DNA from: Anaerococcus jeddahensis
Lineage (GTDB): Bacteria > Bacillota > Clostridia > Tissierellales > Peptoniphilaceae
Length of the DNA stretch: 64,000 nt
Assembly (NCBI RefSeq): GCF_001182725.1
Contig: NZ_CWHU01000005.1
Coordinates: 62,001-126,000 of the forward strand
Direction: 5' to 3'
Shown: one piece after another, positions 26,222 to 36,569 of the stretch
Layout of the letters: each line of letters starts with the position of its first letter
How positions within the stretch are numbered: position 1 is the first letter of the stretch
Position numbers and translations under genes: made by a program
The notes under the pieces: generated by a model
Told to the model about the DNA's origin: nothing
Databases searched by the model: none
What the model saw: the letters and a program-made list of their open reading frames with translations, nothing else

Positions 26222-27549
26222 TGTCCTACAAAGATTTAGTAAAAAGGCTAGAAGATGAGGGCTTTGAAACTTATCTGGTTGGAGGAGCCTTAAGAGATAA
26301 ACTTTTGGGAAAAAAAATCCATGATATTGACCTTACAACAAGGGCAAGGCCTAGTGATATAATTAGAATTTTTTCTGATTTAAAATTAATAGATATAGGG
26401 AAAAAATTTGGAACTATTAAGGTTATCTATAAGTCCAAAGAATATGAAATCACAACTTTTAGGGCAGAGTCATCTTATAAGGACAAAAGGCATCCGGATG
26501 AAATTTCTTTTTCAAATACAATTGAAGAAGATTTAAAAAGAAGAGATTTTACCATAAATGCAATGGCTGAAAGAAAGGGCCAAATTATAGATTTATTTTC
26601 TGGAAGAAAAGATTTATCCCAAAAAATAATAAGGGCAGTTGGAAATCCTTACGAAAGAATAGAAGAAGACTATCTAAGAGCCCTAAGGGCTGTAAGGTTT
26701 GCCACTGTTCTTGATTTTTCTATAGAAAAAAATCTAAAAGATGCCATAAAAAATAAGGCAGGTCATATTGAAGAAATTTCAAAAGAAAGAATTAGAGATG
26801 AGATTGATAAAATTTTACTTTCAGATAAGCCGTCAAGAGGAATTAGGCTTTTGAATGAATTAAATCTTTTGGCATATATTTTTCCGGAAATAAAAAAAAT
26901 GATAGGCTTTGACCAACACTCATCCCACCACAATTTGGATTTATTTGACCATTCCATGAAGGTTTTGGATTTAAGTCCAAAAAATTTAAAAACTAGGATG
27001 GCAGCTTTATTTCATGATACAGGAAAAGTTCAAAGCTTTTTTCTCGATGAAAATGGGGAAGGAAGATTTTTTGGCCACCAAGATATTTCAAAAGAAATAA
27101 TTGAAAAAAGATTAAAAGAATTAAAATATCCAAAAAAATTTATAGAAAACACTTCGCTTTTAGTCGAAAGGCACATGGATAATACCAATACCTACACAAA
27201 AAAATCTGTAAGAAAGCTTTTGAGAAAAGTTGGAGATGAAAATATTTACGATTTATTTGACCTTCAAAGAGCAGATGTTTTATCGACAGTCCACGATAAT
27301 ACAGAAAATATTTCAAATGCTAAAATACTTTTGGAAGAAATTTTAAATTCAAATACGCCAATAAAAAAAGACCAGATAGATTTTTCTGGTCACGATTTGA
27401 TAAATTTGGGATTTAAAGAGGGCAAAGAGCTTGGTATAATCTTAAATGAAGTTTATAATTTGGTTATGGATGAAAAATTAGCAAATAAAAAAAATGAAAT
27501 TAGCAAATATATTAAAAATAAATACAATAATCTTGATAGAAATTATTAG
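26221..27549 (+). CDS. cca: CCA-adding tRNA nucleotidyltransferase with HD domain
   Basis: The 442-aa protein has the class II nucleotidyltransferase motif LVGGALRDKLLGKKIHDIDL, then KRRDFTINAMAE and YLRALRAVRFATVLDF, and a C-terminal HD domain with SSHHNLDLFDHSMKVL and ALFHDTGK. It adds or repairs the 3' CCA of tRNAs. Since tRNA-Pro here encodes CCA, the enzyme may mainly repair. The ATG overlaps the cdaR stop (TAATG). In many Firmicutes glmM follows cdaR; here it does not. Confidence 0.92.
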   Translation: MSYKDLVKRLEDEGFETYLVGGALRDKLLGKKIHDIDLTTRARPSDIIRIFSDLKLIDIGKKFGTIKVIYKSKEYEITTFRAESSYKDKRHPDEISFSNTIEEDLKRRDFTINAMAERKGQIIDLFSGRKDLSQKIIRAVGNPYERIEEDYLRALRAVRFATVLDFSIEKNLKDAIKNKAGHIEEISKERIRDEIDKILLSDKPSRGIRLLNELNLLAYIFPEIKKMIGFDQHSSHHNLDLFDHSMKVLDLSPKNLKTRMAALFHDTGKVQSFFLDENGEGRFFGHQDISKEIIEKRLKELKYPKKFIENTSLLVERHMDNTNTYTKKSVRKLLRKVGDENIYDLFDLQRADVLSTVHDNTENISNAKILLEEILNSNTPIKKDQIDFSGHDLINLGFKEGKELGIILNEVYNLVMDEKLANKKNEISKYIKNKYNNLDRNY

Positions 27550-27598
27550 AAGTAGTATATTAAACTAATGAGTATATAGTGTTTTAGGAGGCAAAACG

Positions 27599-28936
27599 AT
27601 GACAGAATTAAAATCACATGAAAATAATATAGCAAAATTTGACCTAACAGTAGCTGCTGAAGATTTCCAAAAAGCAGTAGATAATGTTTACAAAAAAAAT
27701 AAGTCTAGATATAGGGTAGACGGATTTAGAAAAGGAAAAGTTCCAAAAAGAATAATTGAAAAAATGTATGGAGCTGAAGTATTTTATGATGAAGCAATCC
27801 AAGAAGTTTTCCCAGAACCTTATAACAAGGCTATTGAAGAATTAAATCTTGAAGTAATTGATCAACCATCAGTTGATTTTGACGATATAGAAAAAGATAA
27901 AGACGTTGTATTTAAGGTGGAAGTTGAAACAAAACCACATCCAACTCTTGGAGATTATTCTGAACTTGAAGTTACAGAAATTCCAACAGAAGTTACAGAT
28001 GAAGATGTAGAACACGAACTTAAACACCAACAAGAAGAAAATGCAAGAATTATTCCAGTAGAAGACGGCGAAGCTCAAGATGGAGATACAGTAAATATCG
28101 ATTTTGATGGTTTTCTTGACGGAGAAAGATTTGAAGGCGGAAAAGCTGAAAATCACGATTTAGTTCTTGGATCAAAATCATTTGTAGGCGATTTTGAAAA
28201 ACAAGTTGAAGGCCACAAAGTTGGAGACAAATTTGACGTTAATGTAACTTTCCCAGAAGATTACCAAGCAAAAGAATTCCAAGGAAAAGATGCAAAATTT
28301 GAAGTAGAAATCAATTCAATTTCAAGAAAAGAACTTCCAGAAATTGACGATGAATTTGCAAAAGATATTTCTGAATTTGAAACATTAGAAGAATTAAAAG
28401 AAGATACAAAGAAAAATCTTAAAGAAGATAAAGAAAAATTTGTAAAAAATCAAATTCAAAATGAAGCAATCAAAGCACTAGTTGAAAAATCTGAAGTAAG
28501 TGCTCCAGATCCATTAGTAAACCAAGAAATTGATCTTGAAATGCAAAATCTTGACCAAAGATTACGTCAAATGGGAATTTCTTTACAACAATATATTGAA
28601 ATGACAAAAATGGACATGTCTGCCATTAGAGATCAATACAGACAAGTTGCTGAAGACAAAGTTAAGGCAAATCTTGTAATGGATGAAGTTGCTTTAAAAG
28701 AAAATGTTGAAGCAAGTGATGAAGAGATAGAAAATGAAATAAAAGATGCTGCTAAGCAATATGGAGTAGACGATTACGAAAAATTCAAAGAAATCTTCGA
28801 AAAGAATGTTTCTAGAGATACAGTTATAGAAAATATTAAAAGAAGAAAAGCTGTAGAAATTCTAGAAAAAAATGTAAAATTAGTTCCTGCAAAAAAAGAT
28901 TCACAAGAAGCTAAAGAAGAAGAAAAAGAAGATTAG
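27599..28936 (+). CDS. tig: Trigger factor
   Basis: The 445-aa protein has the ribosome-docking signature GFRKGKVPK near residue 42, an FKBP-type peptidyl-prolyl isomerase domain (about residues 150-240, with GDTVNIDFDGFLDG and FEKQVEGHKVGDKFDVNVTFPEDY), and a helical C-terminal chaperone domain. It meets nascent chains at the ribosome exit tunnel. RBS TAGGAGGC. It heads the block tig-clpP-clpX-lon-engB, in the same order as in Bacillus. Confidence 0.97.
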   Translation: MTELKSHENNIAKFDLTVAAEDFQKAVDNVYKKNKSRYRVDGFRKGKVPKRIIEKMYGAEVFYDEAIQEVFPEPYNKAIEELNLEVIDQPSVDFDDIEKDKDVVFKVEVETKPHPTLGDYSELEVTEIPTEVTDEDVEHELKHQQEENARIIPVEDGEAQDGDTVNIDFDGFLDGERFEGGKAENHDLVLGSKSFVGDFEKQVEGHKVGDKFDVNVTFPEDYQAKEFQGKDAKFEVEINSISRKELPEIDDEFAKDISEFETLEELKEDTKKNLKEDKEKFVKNQIQNEAIKALVEKSEVSAPDPLVNQEIDLEMQNLDQRLRQMGISLQQYIEMTKMDMSAIRDQYRQVAEDKVKANLVMDEVALKENVEASDEEIENEIKDAAKQYGVDDYEKFKEIFEKNVSRDTVIENIKRRKAVEILEKNVKLVPAKKDSQEAKEEEKED

Positions 28937-28969
28937 TAATCATAAACTCCAAAAAGATAAGGAGATTTA

Positions 28970-29557
28970 ATGAACGCAAAAAATTTTTTAGTTCCTACAG
29001 TAATAGAGCAAACAAATAGGGGCGAGCGTGCTTATGACATTTACTCAAGATTATTAAAAGACAGGATTATTTTTCTAACAGGTCCTGTTGAAGATGGAGT
29101 AAGTGATATAATTATTGCTCAACTCTTATTTTTGGAAAGCCAAGATCCAAACAAGGATATTCAATTTTATATAAATTCACCAGGTGGAGTAGTTACAGCA
29201 GGTCTTGCTATCTATGACACAATGAATTATATAAAACCAGATGTATCTACAATTTGTATAGGACAAGCTGCATCTATGGGAGCAGTTTTACTTTCATCTG
29301 GAGCAAAGGGAAAGAGATTTTCTCTTCCAAATTCAAATATCCTAATTCACCAACCATCTGGTGGAGCCCAAGGTCAAGCAAGCGATATTCAAATCCAAGC
29401 TGAACAAATTTTAAAAATCAAAAAAAGATTAAATAAAATTTTGGCAGATAATACTGGCCAAAGTATTGAAAAAATTCAAAAAGATACGGACAGAGATTTT
29501 GCTATGGATGCTTATGAAGCAAAAGAATATGGTTTAATAGACAAGGTAATAGAATAA
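28970..29557 (+). CDS. clpP: ATP-dependent Clp protease proteolytic subunit
   Basis: The 195-aa protein carries the catalytic Ser102 in [14 protein letters not shown], His127 in [12 protein letters not shown], and Asp176 in [18 protein letters not shown]. It forms the 14-mer peptidase chamber that works with ClpX, encoded 2 nt downstream. RBS AAGGAGA. No CtsR box is visible upstream, so it is probably read from the tig promoter. Confidence 0.98.
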   Translation: MNAKNFLVPTVIEQTNRGERAYDIYSRLLKDRIIFLTGPVEDGVSDIIIAQLLFLESQDPNKDIQFYINSPGGVVTAGLAIYDTMNYIKPDVSTICIGQAASMGAVLLSSGAKGKRFSLPNSNILIHQPSGGAQGQASDIQIQAEQILKIKKRLNKILADNTGQSIEKIQKDTDRDFAMDAYEAKEYGLIDKVIE

Positions 29558-29559
29558 GT

Positions 29560-30768
29560 ATGGGTAAAATGGAATTTGAAGAAAATAGATGTTCCTTTTG
29601 TGGTAAAAGTGCTGACGAAGTTGATAGGTTAATTGCAGGGCCAGATGCTTTCATTTGTAATGAATGCATTGAGCTTTGTGCTTCAATTATCGAAAGAGAA
29701 GAATTGGTTGAACACAGCCACATGGATGTTGATCTTGCAACACCAAGTGAGATTAAAGAATATTTGGACCAATATGTAATCCAACAAGATATGGCGAAAA
29801 AAACTTTATCAGTTTCAGTTTATAACCACTACAAAAGAATAAATTCAAATTATGATAATGACAGCGAAGTTGAGCTACAAAAATCTAATATTTTGATGCT
29901 AGGACCAACAGGTTCTGGAAAAACTCTTCTTGCCCAAACTCTTGCCAAAAAATTAAATGTTCCATTTGCAATTGCAGATGCTACAAGTTTGACCGAGGCA
30001 GGTTATGTTGGAGAAGATGTTGAAAATATTATTTTAAAATTAGTTCAAGCTGCTGATTATGATATTGAACTTGCCCAAACAGGAATAATCTATATAGATG
30101 AAATAGATAAAATTACTAGAAAAAGTGAAAATCCTTCAATAACTCGTGATGTTAGTGGAGAAGGAGTTCAACAAGCACTTTTAAAATTGATTGAAGGAAC
30201 TGTTGCAAATGTTCCTCCTCAAGGCGGAAGAAAACATCCAAGCCAAGAATATATCCAAGTTGATACAACAAATATATTATTTATTGTCGGCGGAGCCTTT
30301 GATGGAATTAAAGATATAATAAAACAAAGAACCAACAAAAAATCAATTGGTTTTGGTTCAGAAGATAGTGAAAATAAAGAAGTTTCTTTGGCAGATGTTA
30401 CTACAGAAGATCTTTTGAAATATGGATTAATTCCAGAATTTATTGGAAGAGTGCCAATAGTTGTTTCGCTAGAAGATTTGAATGTGGAAAGTCTTGTAAG
30501 AATTTTACAAGAGCCAAAAAATTCTCTATTAAAACAATATCAAAAATTATTTGAACTTGATGGAGTAAAATTAAGTTTTGAAGATGAAGCAGTCAAAGAA
30601 ATTGCCGAAAAAGCCTACAAGCAAGAAACAGGTGCGAGAGGTCTTAGGACAATTTTAGAAGATTTGCTTTTGGATGTAATGTTTGAAATCCCTTCAAAAG
30701 ATCATATAAAAGAAGTTATTGTATCAAAAGGTGCTATAGAAGATAAGAAAAAATTAATATACAAATAA
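29560..30768 (+). CDS. clpX: ClpX AAA+ unfoldase
   Basis: The 402-aa protein starts with a C4 zinc finger ([11 protein letters not shown]...CNECIELC), then Walker [14 protein letters not shown], Walker [11 protein letters not shown] and the sensor/RKH-type loop region. The IGFG-type ClpP-docking loop is visible as IGFGSEDSE. It unfolds tagged substrates and feeds ClpP. The ATG lies 2 nt after the clpP stop. A terminator-like hairpin lies between it and lon. Confidence 0.97.
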   Translation: MGKMEFEENRCSFCGKSADEVDRLIAGPDAFICNECIELCASIIEREELVEHSHMDVDLATPSEIKEYLDQYVIQQDMAKKTLSVSVYNHYKRINSNYDNDSEVELQKSNILMLGPTGSGKTLLAQTLAKKLNVPFAIADATSLTEAGYVGEDVENIILKLVQAADYDIELAQTGIIYIDEIDKITRKSENPSITRDVSGEGVQQALLKLIEGTVANVPPQGGRKHPSQEYIQVDTTNILFIVGGAFDGIKDIIKQRTNKKSIGFGSEDSENKEVSLADVTTEDLLKYGLIPEFIGRVPIVVSLEDLNVESLVRILQEPKNSLLKQYQKLFELDGVKLSFEDEAVKEIAEKAYKQETGARGLRTILEDLLLDVMFEIPSKDHIKEVIVSKGAIEDKKKLIYK

Positions 30769-30795
30769 AAGGGGAGACTTAGTGCTCCCTTTTTA
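30767..30795 (+). terminator. Terminator-like hairpin between clpX and lon
   Basis: AAAGGGGAG / CTCCCTTTTT stem with an 8-nt loop; it could attenuate read-through into lon. Confidence 0.65.
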
Positions 30796-30812
30796 TAACA
30801 CAAGGAGATAAA

Positions 30813-33143
30813 ATGAACTTTATCTATAAAATAGATACAAAAGAATATCCAATGGTCCCTGTAAGGGGCTTGTGGGCTTTTCCCGATACAGTTGTCCATT
30901 TTGATTGCCAAAGAGCAGTTTCAAAAAAAGCTGTTGAAGATGCCTTATTGAATGAATCTGAAATTTTTTTGGTAAATCAAAAAGATATACTTGAAGACAA
31001 TCCAAAAAAAGAAGATATTTATGACTTTGGAACTGTTGCAAGCATAAAACAAACTTTTAATTTGCAAAACGGCGAGCTTAGGGTTTTGATTGAAGCGAAA
31101 TCTGTTGGGGAAGTTTTGGATGTAAAAATCGAAGATGGTTTTTTTAAGGCGAATATTAAAGAATATATTTTTGATGAAGAAAACTTTGAAAGTAATGAAA
31201 ATATAGAAGCCTTGAAAAAAATGCTAATTGAAGATTTTAGGTCTTATGTCGAAATTGATAATTCTATCCCACCAGAAATTGCCTTTTCTTTGGTAGAAAT
31301 TGAAAATATTGATAAACTTGCAAATCTTATAACTTATTATCTTCCTTTAAGTCCAAAGGAAAATTATTCTCTTTTAAAAGAGCTTGATATTGAAGAAAAA
31401 TTAATAAATCTTCACAAATTAATTCAAAAAGAAATTGAGTTAAAAGATTTATCCAAAAAAATTGACGCCAAGGTTCAAGAAAATATTAATAAGGGACAAA
31501 AAGAATATTATCTTAGGGAGAAACTTGACGCTGTAAAAAATGAATTAAATGATCTTACAGGAAAAGATTTAAACGAGGCGGATGCCTTTAGAAAAAAAAT
31601 CAAAAAATTAAAAATCAATAAGGAAGACAAGGAAACTCTTCTTAAAAGTGTCGATAGGCTTGAATTAATTCCTGAAATGAGCCCTGATTATGGGGTTATT
31701 ACCTCCTATCTTGATTTTGTCTTATCACTTCCGTGGTCAAAAAAATCAAAGGATAATTTGGATATAATTCATGCAAAAAAAGTTTTGGATGAAGATCATT
31801 ATGGACTTATGGAAGTAAAGGAGAGAATTTTAGAATCAATTGCTGTAAGAAAGAAAAAAGGCGACAACCAAGCTGCTGTAATTTGTCTTTCAGGCCCTCC
31901 TGGAGTTGGAAAAACTTCAATTGCAAAATCAATTGCGCGTGCTTTAAACCGTAAATTTATTTCTATGCGTCTTGGTGGAGTAACTGATGAATCAGAAATA
32001 AGAGGTCACAGAAGAACTTATGTTGGAGCTATGGCTGGAAGAGTTTTATCAAATATTTCAAGAATAAAAGTAAAAAATCCAGTATTTTTGCTAGATGAAA
32101 TTGATAAATTGGGCTCGGATTTTAGGGGAGATCCTTCATCAGCCTTGCTTGAAGTTTTGGATCCTGAACAAAATGATAAATTTATTGACCGATATCTTGA
32201 TATAGGTTTTGATTTATCAGAAGTATTTTTCATAACAACAGCAAACGACATTTCAAATATTCCTCCAGCCCTTTTTGATAGGCTTGAAATTATAGAAATT
32301 TCTGGCTACACTCAAAGAGAAAAGGAAGAAATTGCCAAAAGATATTTGATTAAAAAAGAAATGGAAAACAATGGTCTTTGTAAAGATGATTTGAATATTT
32401 CAGATAAGGTTATAGAAAAAATCATAAAATCCTACACAAGAGAAGCAGGAGTAAGGTCACTTGAAAGAAATATTGCAAAAATATGCAGACGAGCTGTAAA
32501 AGAAATTCTTGAAGGAAAAGATAAGGTCAATGTTTCTATGAGAAATTATGAGAAATATCTTGGTAAGGAAAGATTTTTTGAAGACCAAAGACTCAAAGAA
32601 GATAAGGTTGGAATTGCAAATGGACTTGCTTGGACCCAAGTTGGTGGAACAATTTTAACAATCGAAGTAAATGTAATGGATGGAAAAGGTGCAAATTTAT
32701 TTACAGGAAGTCTTGGAGATGTTATGAAAGAATCGGCTCAAGCTGCGATTTCATATTTGAGAAAAAATTCCAAAGATTTAGGAATCGATCCAGATTTTTA
32801 TAAAAATAAAGATATCCACGTCCATGTTCCAGAAGGGGCAACTCCAAAAGATGGTCCATCAGCAGGAATTACAATGACAACTGCCATTGCCTCAGCTCTT
32901 ACAGGAAAAAAAGTAAGGAGTGACCTTGCAATGACTGGAGAAGTTACAATTACAGGAGAAGTTTTGCCAATCGGAGGGCTTAAAGAAAAAGCCCTTGCAG
33001 CTTATTCTTATGATATTAAAAATGTAATTATTCCAAAAGAAAATGAAAAAGACATTGAAGATATTGACAAGGAAGTTAGGGAAAAAATAAACTTTATAAA
33101 AGTATCTCAAGTTGGAGAAGTTTTAAAGGAAGCTTTGCTATGA
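30813..33143 (+). CDS. lon: ATP-dependent protease Lon
   Basis: The 776-aa protein has the N-terminal LON substrate-binding region (about residues 8-200), an AAA+ module with [15 protein letters not shown] and [13 protein letters not shown], and a C-terminal serine protease domain with the catalytic [11 protein letters not shown] and the lysine in [12 protein letters not shown]. Lon degrades damaged and regulatory proteins. RBS AAGGAGA. It overlaps engB by 4 nt. Confidence 0.97.
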   Translation: MNFIYKIDTKEYPMVPVRGLWAFPDTVVHFDCQRAVSKKAVEDALLNESEIFLVNQKDILEDNPKKEDIYDFGTVASIKQTFNLQNGELRVLIEAKSVGEVLDVKIEDGFFKANIKEYIFDEENFESNENIEALKKMLIEDFRSYVEIDNSIPPEIAFSLVEIENIDKLANLITYYLPLSPKENYSLLKELDIEEKLINLHKLIQKEIELKDLSKKIDAKVQENINKGQKEYYLREKLDAVKNELNDLTGKDLNEADAFRKKIKKLKINKEDKETLLKSVDRLELIPEMSPDYGVITSYLDFVLSLPWSKKSKDNLDIIHAKKVLDEDHYGLMEVKERILESIAVRKKKGDNQAAVICLSGPPGVGKTSIAKSIARALNRKFISMRLGGVTDESEIRGHRRTYVGAMAGRVLSNISRIKVKNPVFLLDEIDKLGSDFRGDPSSALLEVLDPEQNDKFIDRYLDIGFDLSEVFFITTANDISNIPPALFDRLEIIEISGYTQREKEEIAKRYLIKKEMENNGLCKDDLNISDKVIEKIIKSYTREAGVRSLERNIAKICRRAVKEILEGKDKVNVSMRNYEKYLGKERFFEDQRLKEDKVGIANGLAWTQVGGTILTIEVNVMDGKGANLFTGSLGDVMKESAQAAISYLRKNSKDLGIDPDFYKNKDIHVHVPEGATPKDGPSAGITMTTAIASALTGKKVRSDLAMTGEVTITGEVLPIGGLKEKALAAYSYDIKNVIIPKENEKDIEDIDKEVREKINFIKVSQVGEVLKEALL

Positions 33144-33727
33144 AAATAAAATCAGTAAATTTGGACCAAGTTGCAGGATTTTCTTCCCAATTTCCAAATG
33201 ATAATTTTGAAGAAATTGCCTTTGCAGGAAGATCTAATGTGGGAAAATCTTCATTTATAAATTCATTTTTGGATAAAAAAAATCTTGCCAAAACTTCATC
33301 AAAACCAGGCAAGACCAAAACCATAAATTTTTATAAAATAAACGATAAATTTAGGCTAGTCGACCTTCCAGGCTATGGCTATGCCAAAGTTTCAAAAAAA
33401 GAAAAAGAAAAATGGAATAATTTAATCCACCAATATTTGTACCAAAGGGAAAATTTAAAAGAAGTTTTTCTTTTGGTTGACATAAGACATGCTCCTACCA
33501 AACAAGATAAAGAAATGTATGATTGGATAATAGATTCTGGATTTACAGGATTTGTTATAGCAACAAAATACGATAAAATTCCTAAAACACATTTAAAAAA
33601 ACACATAAAAGAAATAATGAAGACATTAAATATTGATGATGAGGGTTTGATATTTGCCTACTCATCAACCACATCTCACAATAAAAATGTTTTGCTTGAG
33701 CAAGTAGAAGTAATAATAAATTCATAA
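33140..33727 (+). CDS. engB: Ribosome biogenesis GTPase EngB/YsxC
   Basis: The 195-aa protein has G1 GRSNVGKSSFINS, G3 DLPGYGYAKVSK and G4 TKYDKIP, the set of the YihA/EngB family, involved in 50S assembly. Length fits the family. The ATG overlaps the lon stop. A strong terminator follows the stop codon, closing the proteostasis block. Confidence 0.96.
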   Translation: MKIKSVNLDQVAGFSSQFPNDNFEEIAFAGRSNVGKSSFINSFLDKKNLAKTSSKPGKTKTINFYKINDKFRLVDLPGYGYAKVSKKEKEKWNNLIHQYLYQRENLKEVFLLVDIRHAPTKQDKEMYDWIIDSGFTGFVIATKYDKIPKTHLKKHIKEIMKTLNIDDEGLIFAYSSTTSHNKNVLLEQVEVIINS

Positions 33728-33730
33728 AAT

Positions 33731-33768
33731 AAAAAGATTTCACTAAATAAAAAGTGAAATCTTTTTTT
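33731..33768 (+). terminator. Terminator after engB
   Basis: AAAAAGATTTCACT / AGTGAAATCTTTTT perfect 14-bp stem with an 8-nt loop and T-run. Confidence 0.9.
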
Positions 33769-33780
33769 GTGTAAATTAAA

Positions 33781-34234
33781 AAAGATGGCAAAGCCATCTC
33801 AGAGCGTAGACAAAGTCAGTTTAATAATTTATTAATAATTTAAAAATAAAATCATGCTAGAACCCATCTCGACTAAGTGAGTGAAACGAACGCATGGAGA
33901 GATCTCAGGAGATTTCTCGACTCACTACGTACGATAAATCGGGATAAACAACCGAAACCGACGGTCGTTTATCTGCTCGAAACCTGCTAGGAAAAATCAA
34001 GTCTTTTTTTAAAAAAATCAAATAATTTTATTACTAAATTTGACCATAGGAAATAAGCCCTCTTGTTTGGGCTTTTTTTTTCTATTTTTTTATTATCCCA
34101 AATGGGCTGCGTCTGTTACCTTCATTATATTAAAAAAAGTGTAGGTAGAAAGTTTTTTCTACTTACACTTTTATAGTACTGAAATGGGTGAAAATTTAGT
34201 TTGTCAACAGTCTGAGATGGCAAGGCCATCTTTA
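33781..34234. mobile_element. MITE-like element 1 (about 454 bp, no ORF)
   Basis: The ends form long imperfect terminal inverted repeats: left 33781-33816 (GATGGCAAAGCCATC, then TCAGAGCGTAGACAAAGT) and right 34198-34234 (AGTTTGTCAACAGTCTGA, then GATGGCAAGGCCATC). Inside lies a conserved palindromic core at 33864-33933 shared with element 2, an inverted repeat GATAAACAACCG / CGGTCGTTTATC at 33943-33973, a terminator-like hairpin at 34055-34082, and a 17-bp imperfect inverted repeat around 34136-34173. It encodes no protein. The right end lies 2 nt from the xpt stop codon. Confidence 0.7.
34055..34082 (+). terminator. Terminator-like hairpin inside MITE-like element 1
   Basis: AAGCCC / GGGCTT stem with an 8-nt loop followed by nine T or more. 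Confidence 0.65.
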
Positions 34235-34236
34235 TA

Positions 34237-34809
34237 TTAGTCAATAAAATCTATTTCTTTTCCGTCCATGTGGGAAATTCTTGCAAGAGAATAAACATCA
34301 AGACCCATATCGTCTAAAAGTTTTCTTCCATCTTGGTAGGATTTTTCTATAACTATTCCAACTCCAGCGACATTTGCTCCTGCTTGTTTACAAATTGCAA
34401 CCATAGCTTTGGCAGCTTGACCGTTTGCCAAAAAGTCATCTATCAACAAAACATTATCATCTTCATGCAAGAAATCCTTGCTTACTATAAGTCTTTTCAT
34501 CTCTTCTTTTGTGTAAGAATAGCAAGTTGATGAATATGTATTGTCATCAGTTGTAAGAGATTTTTGTTTTCTTGCAAAAACTACATCACAATCAAGAACA
34601 AGACCTGTTATAACTGCTGGGGCTATTCCTGATGATTCTACTGTCAAAATTTTATTAATATTTTTATCTTTAAAATGTTCGGCAAACTCTTCTCCCATTT
34701 CCTTTATCAATTTTGGCTTTATTTGATGATTTAGGAATGAATCAACCTTTAAAATATCTTTGCCAAGAACTTTTCCGTGGCTTAATATTACTTCCTCTAA
34801 TTTCTTCAT
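34237..34809 (-). CDS. xpt: Xanthine phosphoribosyltransferase
   Basis: The 190-aa protein matches Xpt: LKVDSFLNHQIKPKL near the N-terminus, VESSGIAPAVITG, and the PRPP-binding motif NVLLIDDFLANGQA. It converts xanthine and PRPP to XMP in purine salvage. I looked for a purine riboswitch in the 100 nt upstream and see none, unlike the Bacillus xpt-pbuX case. RBS GAGGTAAG lies upstream of the ATG on the minus strand. A purine permease gene lies 1.8 kb away at 36570. Confidence 0.95.
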   Translation of the reverse strand: MKKLEEVILSHGKVLGKDILKVDSFLNHQIKPKLIKEMGEEFAEHFKDKNINKILTVESSGIAPAVITGLVLDCDVVFARKQKSLTTDDNTYSSTCYSYTKEEMKRLIVSKDFLHEDDNVLLIDDFLANGQAAKAMVAICKQAGANVAGVGIVIEKSYQDGRKLLDDMGLDVYSLARISHMDGKEIDFID

Positions 34810-34912
34810 TATAAATACTTACCTCCATACCCTTTTTACTATTATAATGCATAGTTTAAGCAAAAGTCAAAATTCGCTTTTAATAAAGACTCTAAAGGGT
34901 ACTATATATTAT

Positions 34913-36196
34913 ATGAATAGAGAAAAAATAATCAATGATTTAATAGAATTTATTGACAATAGTCCTGTAAATTATTTTGCAGTCAAAAATTCTATTGAAA
35001 TTTTAGAAAAAAACAATTTTAAAAAATTAGAAGAAAATGAAAAATGGAAACTTGAAAAAGGCGGCAAATATTTTGTAAGTCGTGATGATACAGCTCTTAT
35101 AGCCTTTAGTGTGGGAGATGATCCAAGGGAGGGCTTTGATATAATTGGATCTCACACAGATTCTCCAACTTTTAAAATAAAATCAAATCCAGAAATGACT
35201 TCAAATGGATTTTTGAAATTTAACGTTGAAGGTTATGGGGGAATGATTGTATCTTCTTGGTTTGACAGGGACTTATCCCTTGCAGGCAAAGTTGTTTTTG
35301 AAAATAAAGGTGAATTTAAATCAAAACTTGTAAAAATTGATAGAGATCTTTTGACAATTGCAAATTGTGCAATCCATATTAATAGGGATTTAAATTCAGG
35401 CTATAAATATAATATGCAAGATGAGCTTTCTCCAATAATAAAAACCATAGAAGATGATTTTAAAAAAGAAGGATTTTTGCAAAAATTATTGGCTAAAGAA
35501 ATTGGAGTTGATGAAAATAAAATAATAGATTTTGATTTGGCACTTTTTGATAGGCAAAAAGGAAAAATTCTTGGAAGTGAGGATGAATTTATTCACATTG
35601 GAAGACTTGATAATCTTGCAAGCGTCCACCAATCTCTTACAGCTTTAATTAATAGTAAAAATGAAAAATTTAATATATGCGTATTAAATGATAATGAAGA
35701 AATCGGATCTGGGACAAGAACTGGAGCAGCTTCACCATTTTTAGATCAAATTATGGAAAGAATTGTAATGAATTTGGGATACGATAGGGAAGATTATTTT
35801 ATTGCCCTTGCAAATTCATATCTAATTTCAGCAGATCTTTCCCACTCAATTCATCCAAATTATTCAAATCTTTTTGATAAAACAAATAATACCAGAATAA
35901 ATATGGGTATAGGAATAAAGGTAGCTTCTAATGGTGCTTATACAACAAATGTAGAAACTAGGGCGAGATTTTTAAAACACGCAAAAAATGTTGGAGCAAA
36001 AGTTCAAACTTTTCACAATAGATCTGACAAGGTCGGTGGATCTACAATTGGACCAATTGTTTCTTCAAAATCTGGAATAAAATCAATCGATGTAGGAACA
36101 CCAATTCTTTCCATGCACTCAATAAGAGAGCTTGGTGGAGTAGATGATCATATAGAAGCTATAAAAATATTTGAAGATTTTTACAATAACAAGTAA
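34913..36196 (+). CDS. M18 family aminopeptidase (ApeB-like)
   Basis: The 427-aa protein has the M18 metal ligands in IGSHTDSPTFKIK, the central NDNEEIGSGTRTGAASPF and the late HSIRELGGVDDH. These peptidases are dodecameric dinuclear metal enzymes that remove N-terminal residues. The frame is open further upstream to 34760, but that part runs over the xpt start and the shared promoter region, so I take ATG 34913. A second M18 enzyme is at 49317; the two are clearly different in sequence. Confidence 0.92.
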   Translation: MNREKIINDLIEFIDNSPVNYFAVKNSIEILEKNNFKKLEENEKWKLEKGGKYFVSRDDTALIAFSVGDDPREGFDIIGSHTDSPTFKIKSNPEMTSNGFLKFNVEGYGGMIVSSWFDRDLSLAGKVVFENKGEFKSKLVKIDRDLLTIANCAIHINRDLNSGYKYNMQDELSPIIKTIEDDFKKEGFLQKLLAKEIGVDENKIIDFDLALFDRQKGKILGSEDEFIHIGRLDNLASVHQSLTALINSKNEKFNICVLNDNEEIGSGTRTGAASPFLDQIMERIVMNLGYDREDYFIALANSYLISADLSHSIHPNYSNLFDKTNNTRINMGIGIKVASNGAYTTNVETRARFLKHAKNVGAKVQTFHNRSDKVGGSTIGPIVSSKSGIKSIDVGTPILSMHSIRELGGVDDHIEAIKIFEDFYNNK

Positions 36197-36206
36197 AGGA
36201 GATATT

Positions 36207-36506
36207 ATGGCAGTTTTAGAATTAACAGTAGTACCAATAGGAACAAAAGAAACTTCTGTTTCAAAATATGTAGCAGGTTGCGAAAAAGTTTTGAAAGAAT
36301 ACGAAGATTTGGAAGTAAGGTTAAATCCAATGGGAACAGTTATCCATGGAGATATAGACAGAGCTTTCGAAGCAATCAGAGCCTGCCAAGAATCAGTTTT
36401 TAAAAACGGAGCTGATAGAGTTTACTCAGTAATAAAAATAGATGATAGACGAGATAAAAAAGCAAGTCTTGACCAAAAAATAAAATCTGTTGAAGATAAG
36501 ATGTAA
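36207..36506 (+). CDS. MTH1187 family thiamine-binding protein
   Basis: The 99-aa protein reads MAVLELTVVPIGTKETSVS and contains RLNPMGTVIHGDIDRAFEAI, the pattern of the MTH1187/YkoF-like (DUF77) ferredoxin-fold proteins that bind thiamine or related pyrimidines. AAAGGAGA lies 6 nt before the ATG at 36207; the open frame before it overlaps the M18 gene and is ignored. It lies 10 nt after the M18 stop, in one transcript. Confidence 0.88.
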   Translation: MAVLELTVVPIGTKETSVSKYVAGCEKVLKEYEDLEVRLNPMGTVIHGDIDRAFEAIRACQESVFKNGADRVYSVIKIDDRRDKKASLDQKIKSVEDKM

Positions 36507-36531
36507 AATTTAAAAAAATATAAATATGTAA

Positions 36532-36563
36532 AAAAATTCCCCAAATACTGGGGAATTTTTTTT
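36532..36563. terminator. Bidirectional terminator
   Basis: AAATTCCCC / GGGGAATTT stem with a 7-nt loop between convergent genes, T-runs on both sides. Confidence 0.88.
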
Positions 36564-36569
36564 AATTTT

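Noticed and set aside
28937..28969. CtsR box before clpP
   Set aside because: The 33-nt gap contains only the RBS; no GGTCAAA-type heptad repeats.
34760..34912. N-terminal extension of the M18 aminopeptidase
   Set aside because: It overlaps the xpt start on the other strand and the shared promoter region; the M18 domain starts after ATG 34913.
34810..34912. Purine riboswitch upstream of xpt
   Set aside because: No conserved purine aptamer core (three-way junction motifs) could be found.
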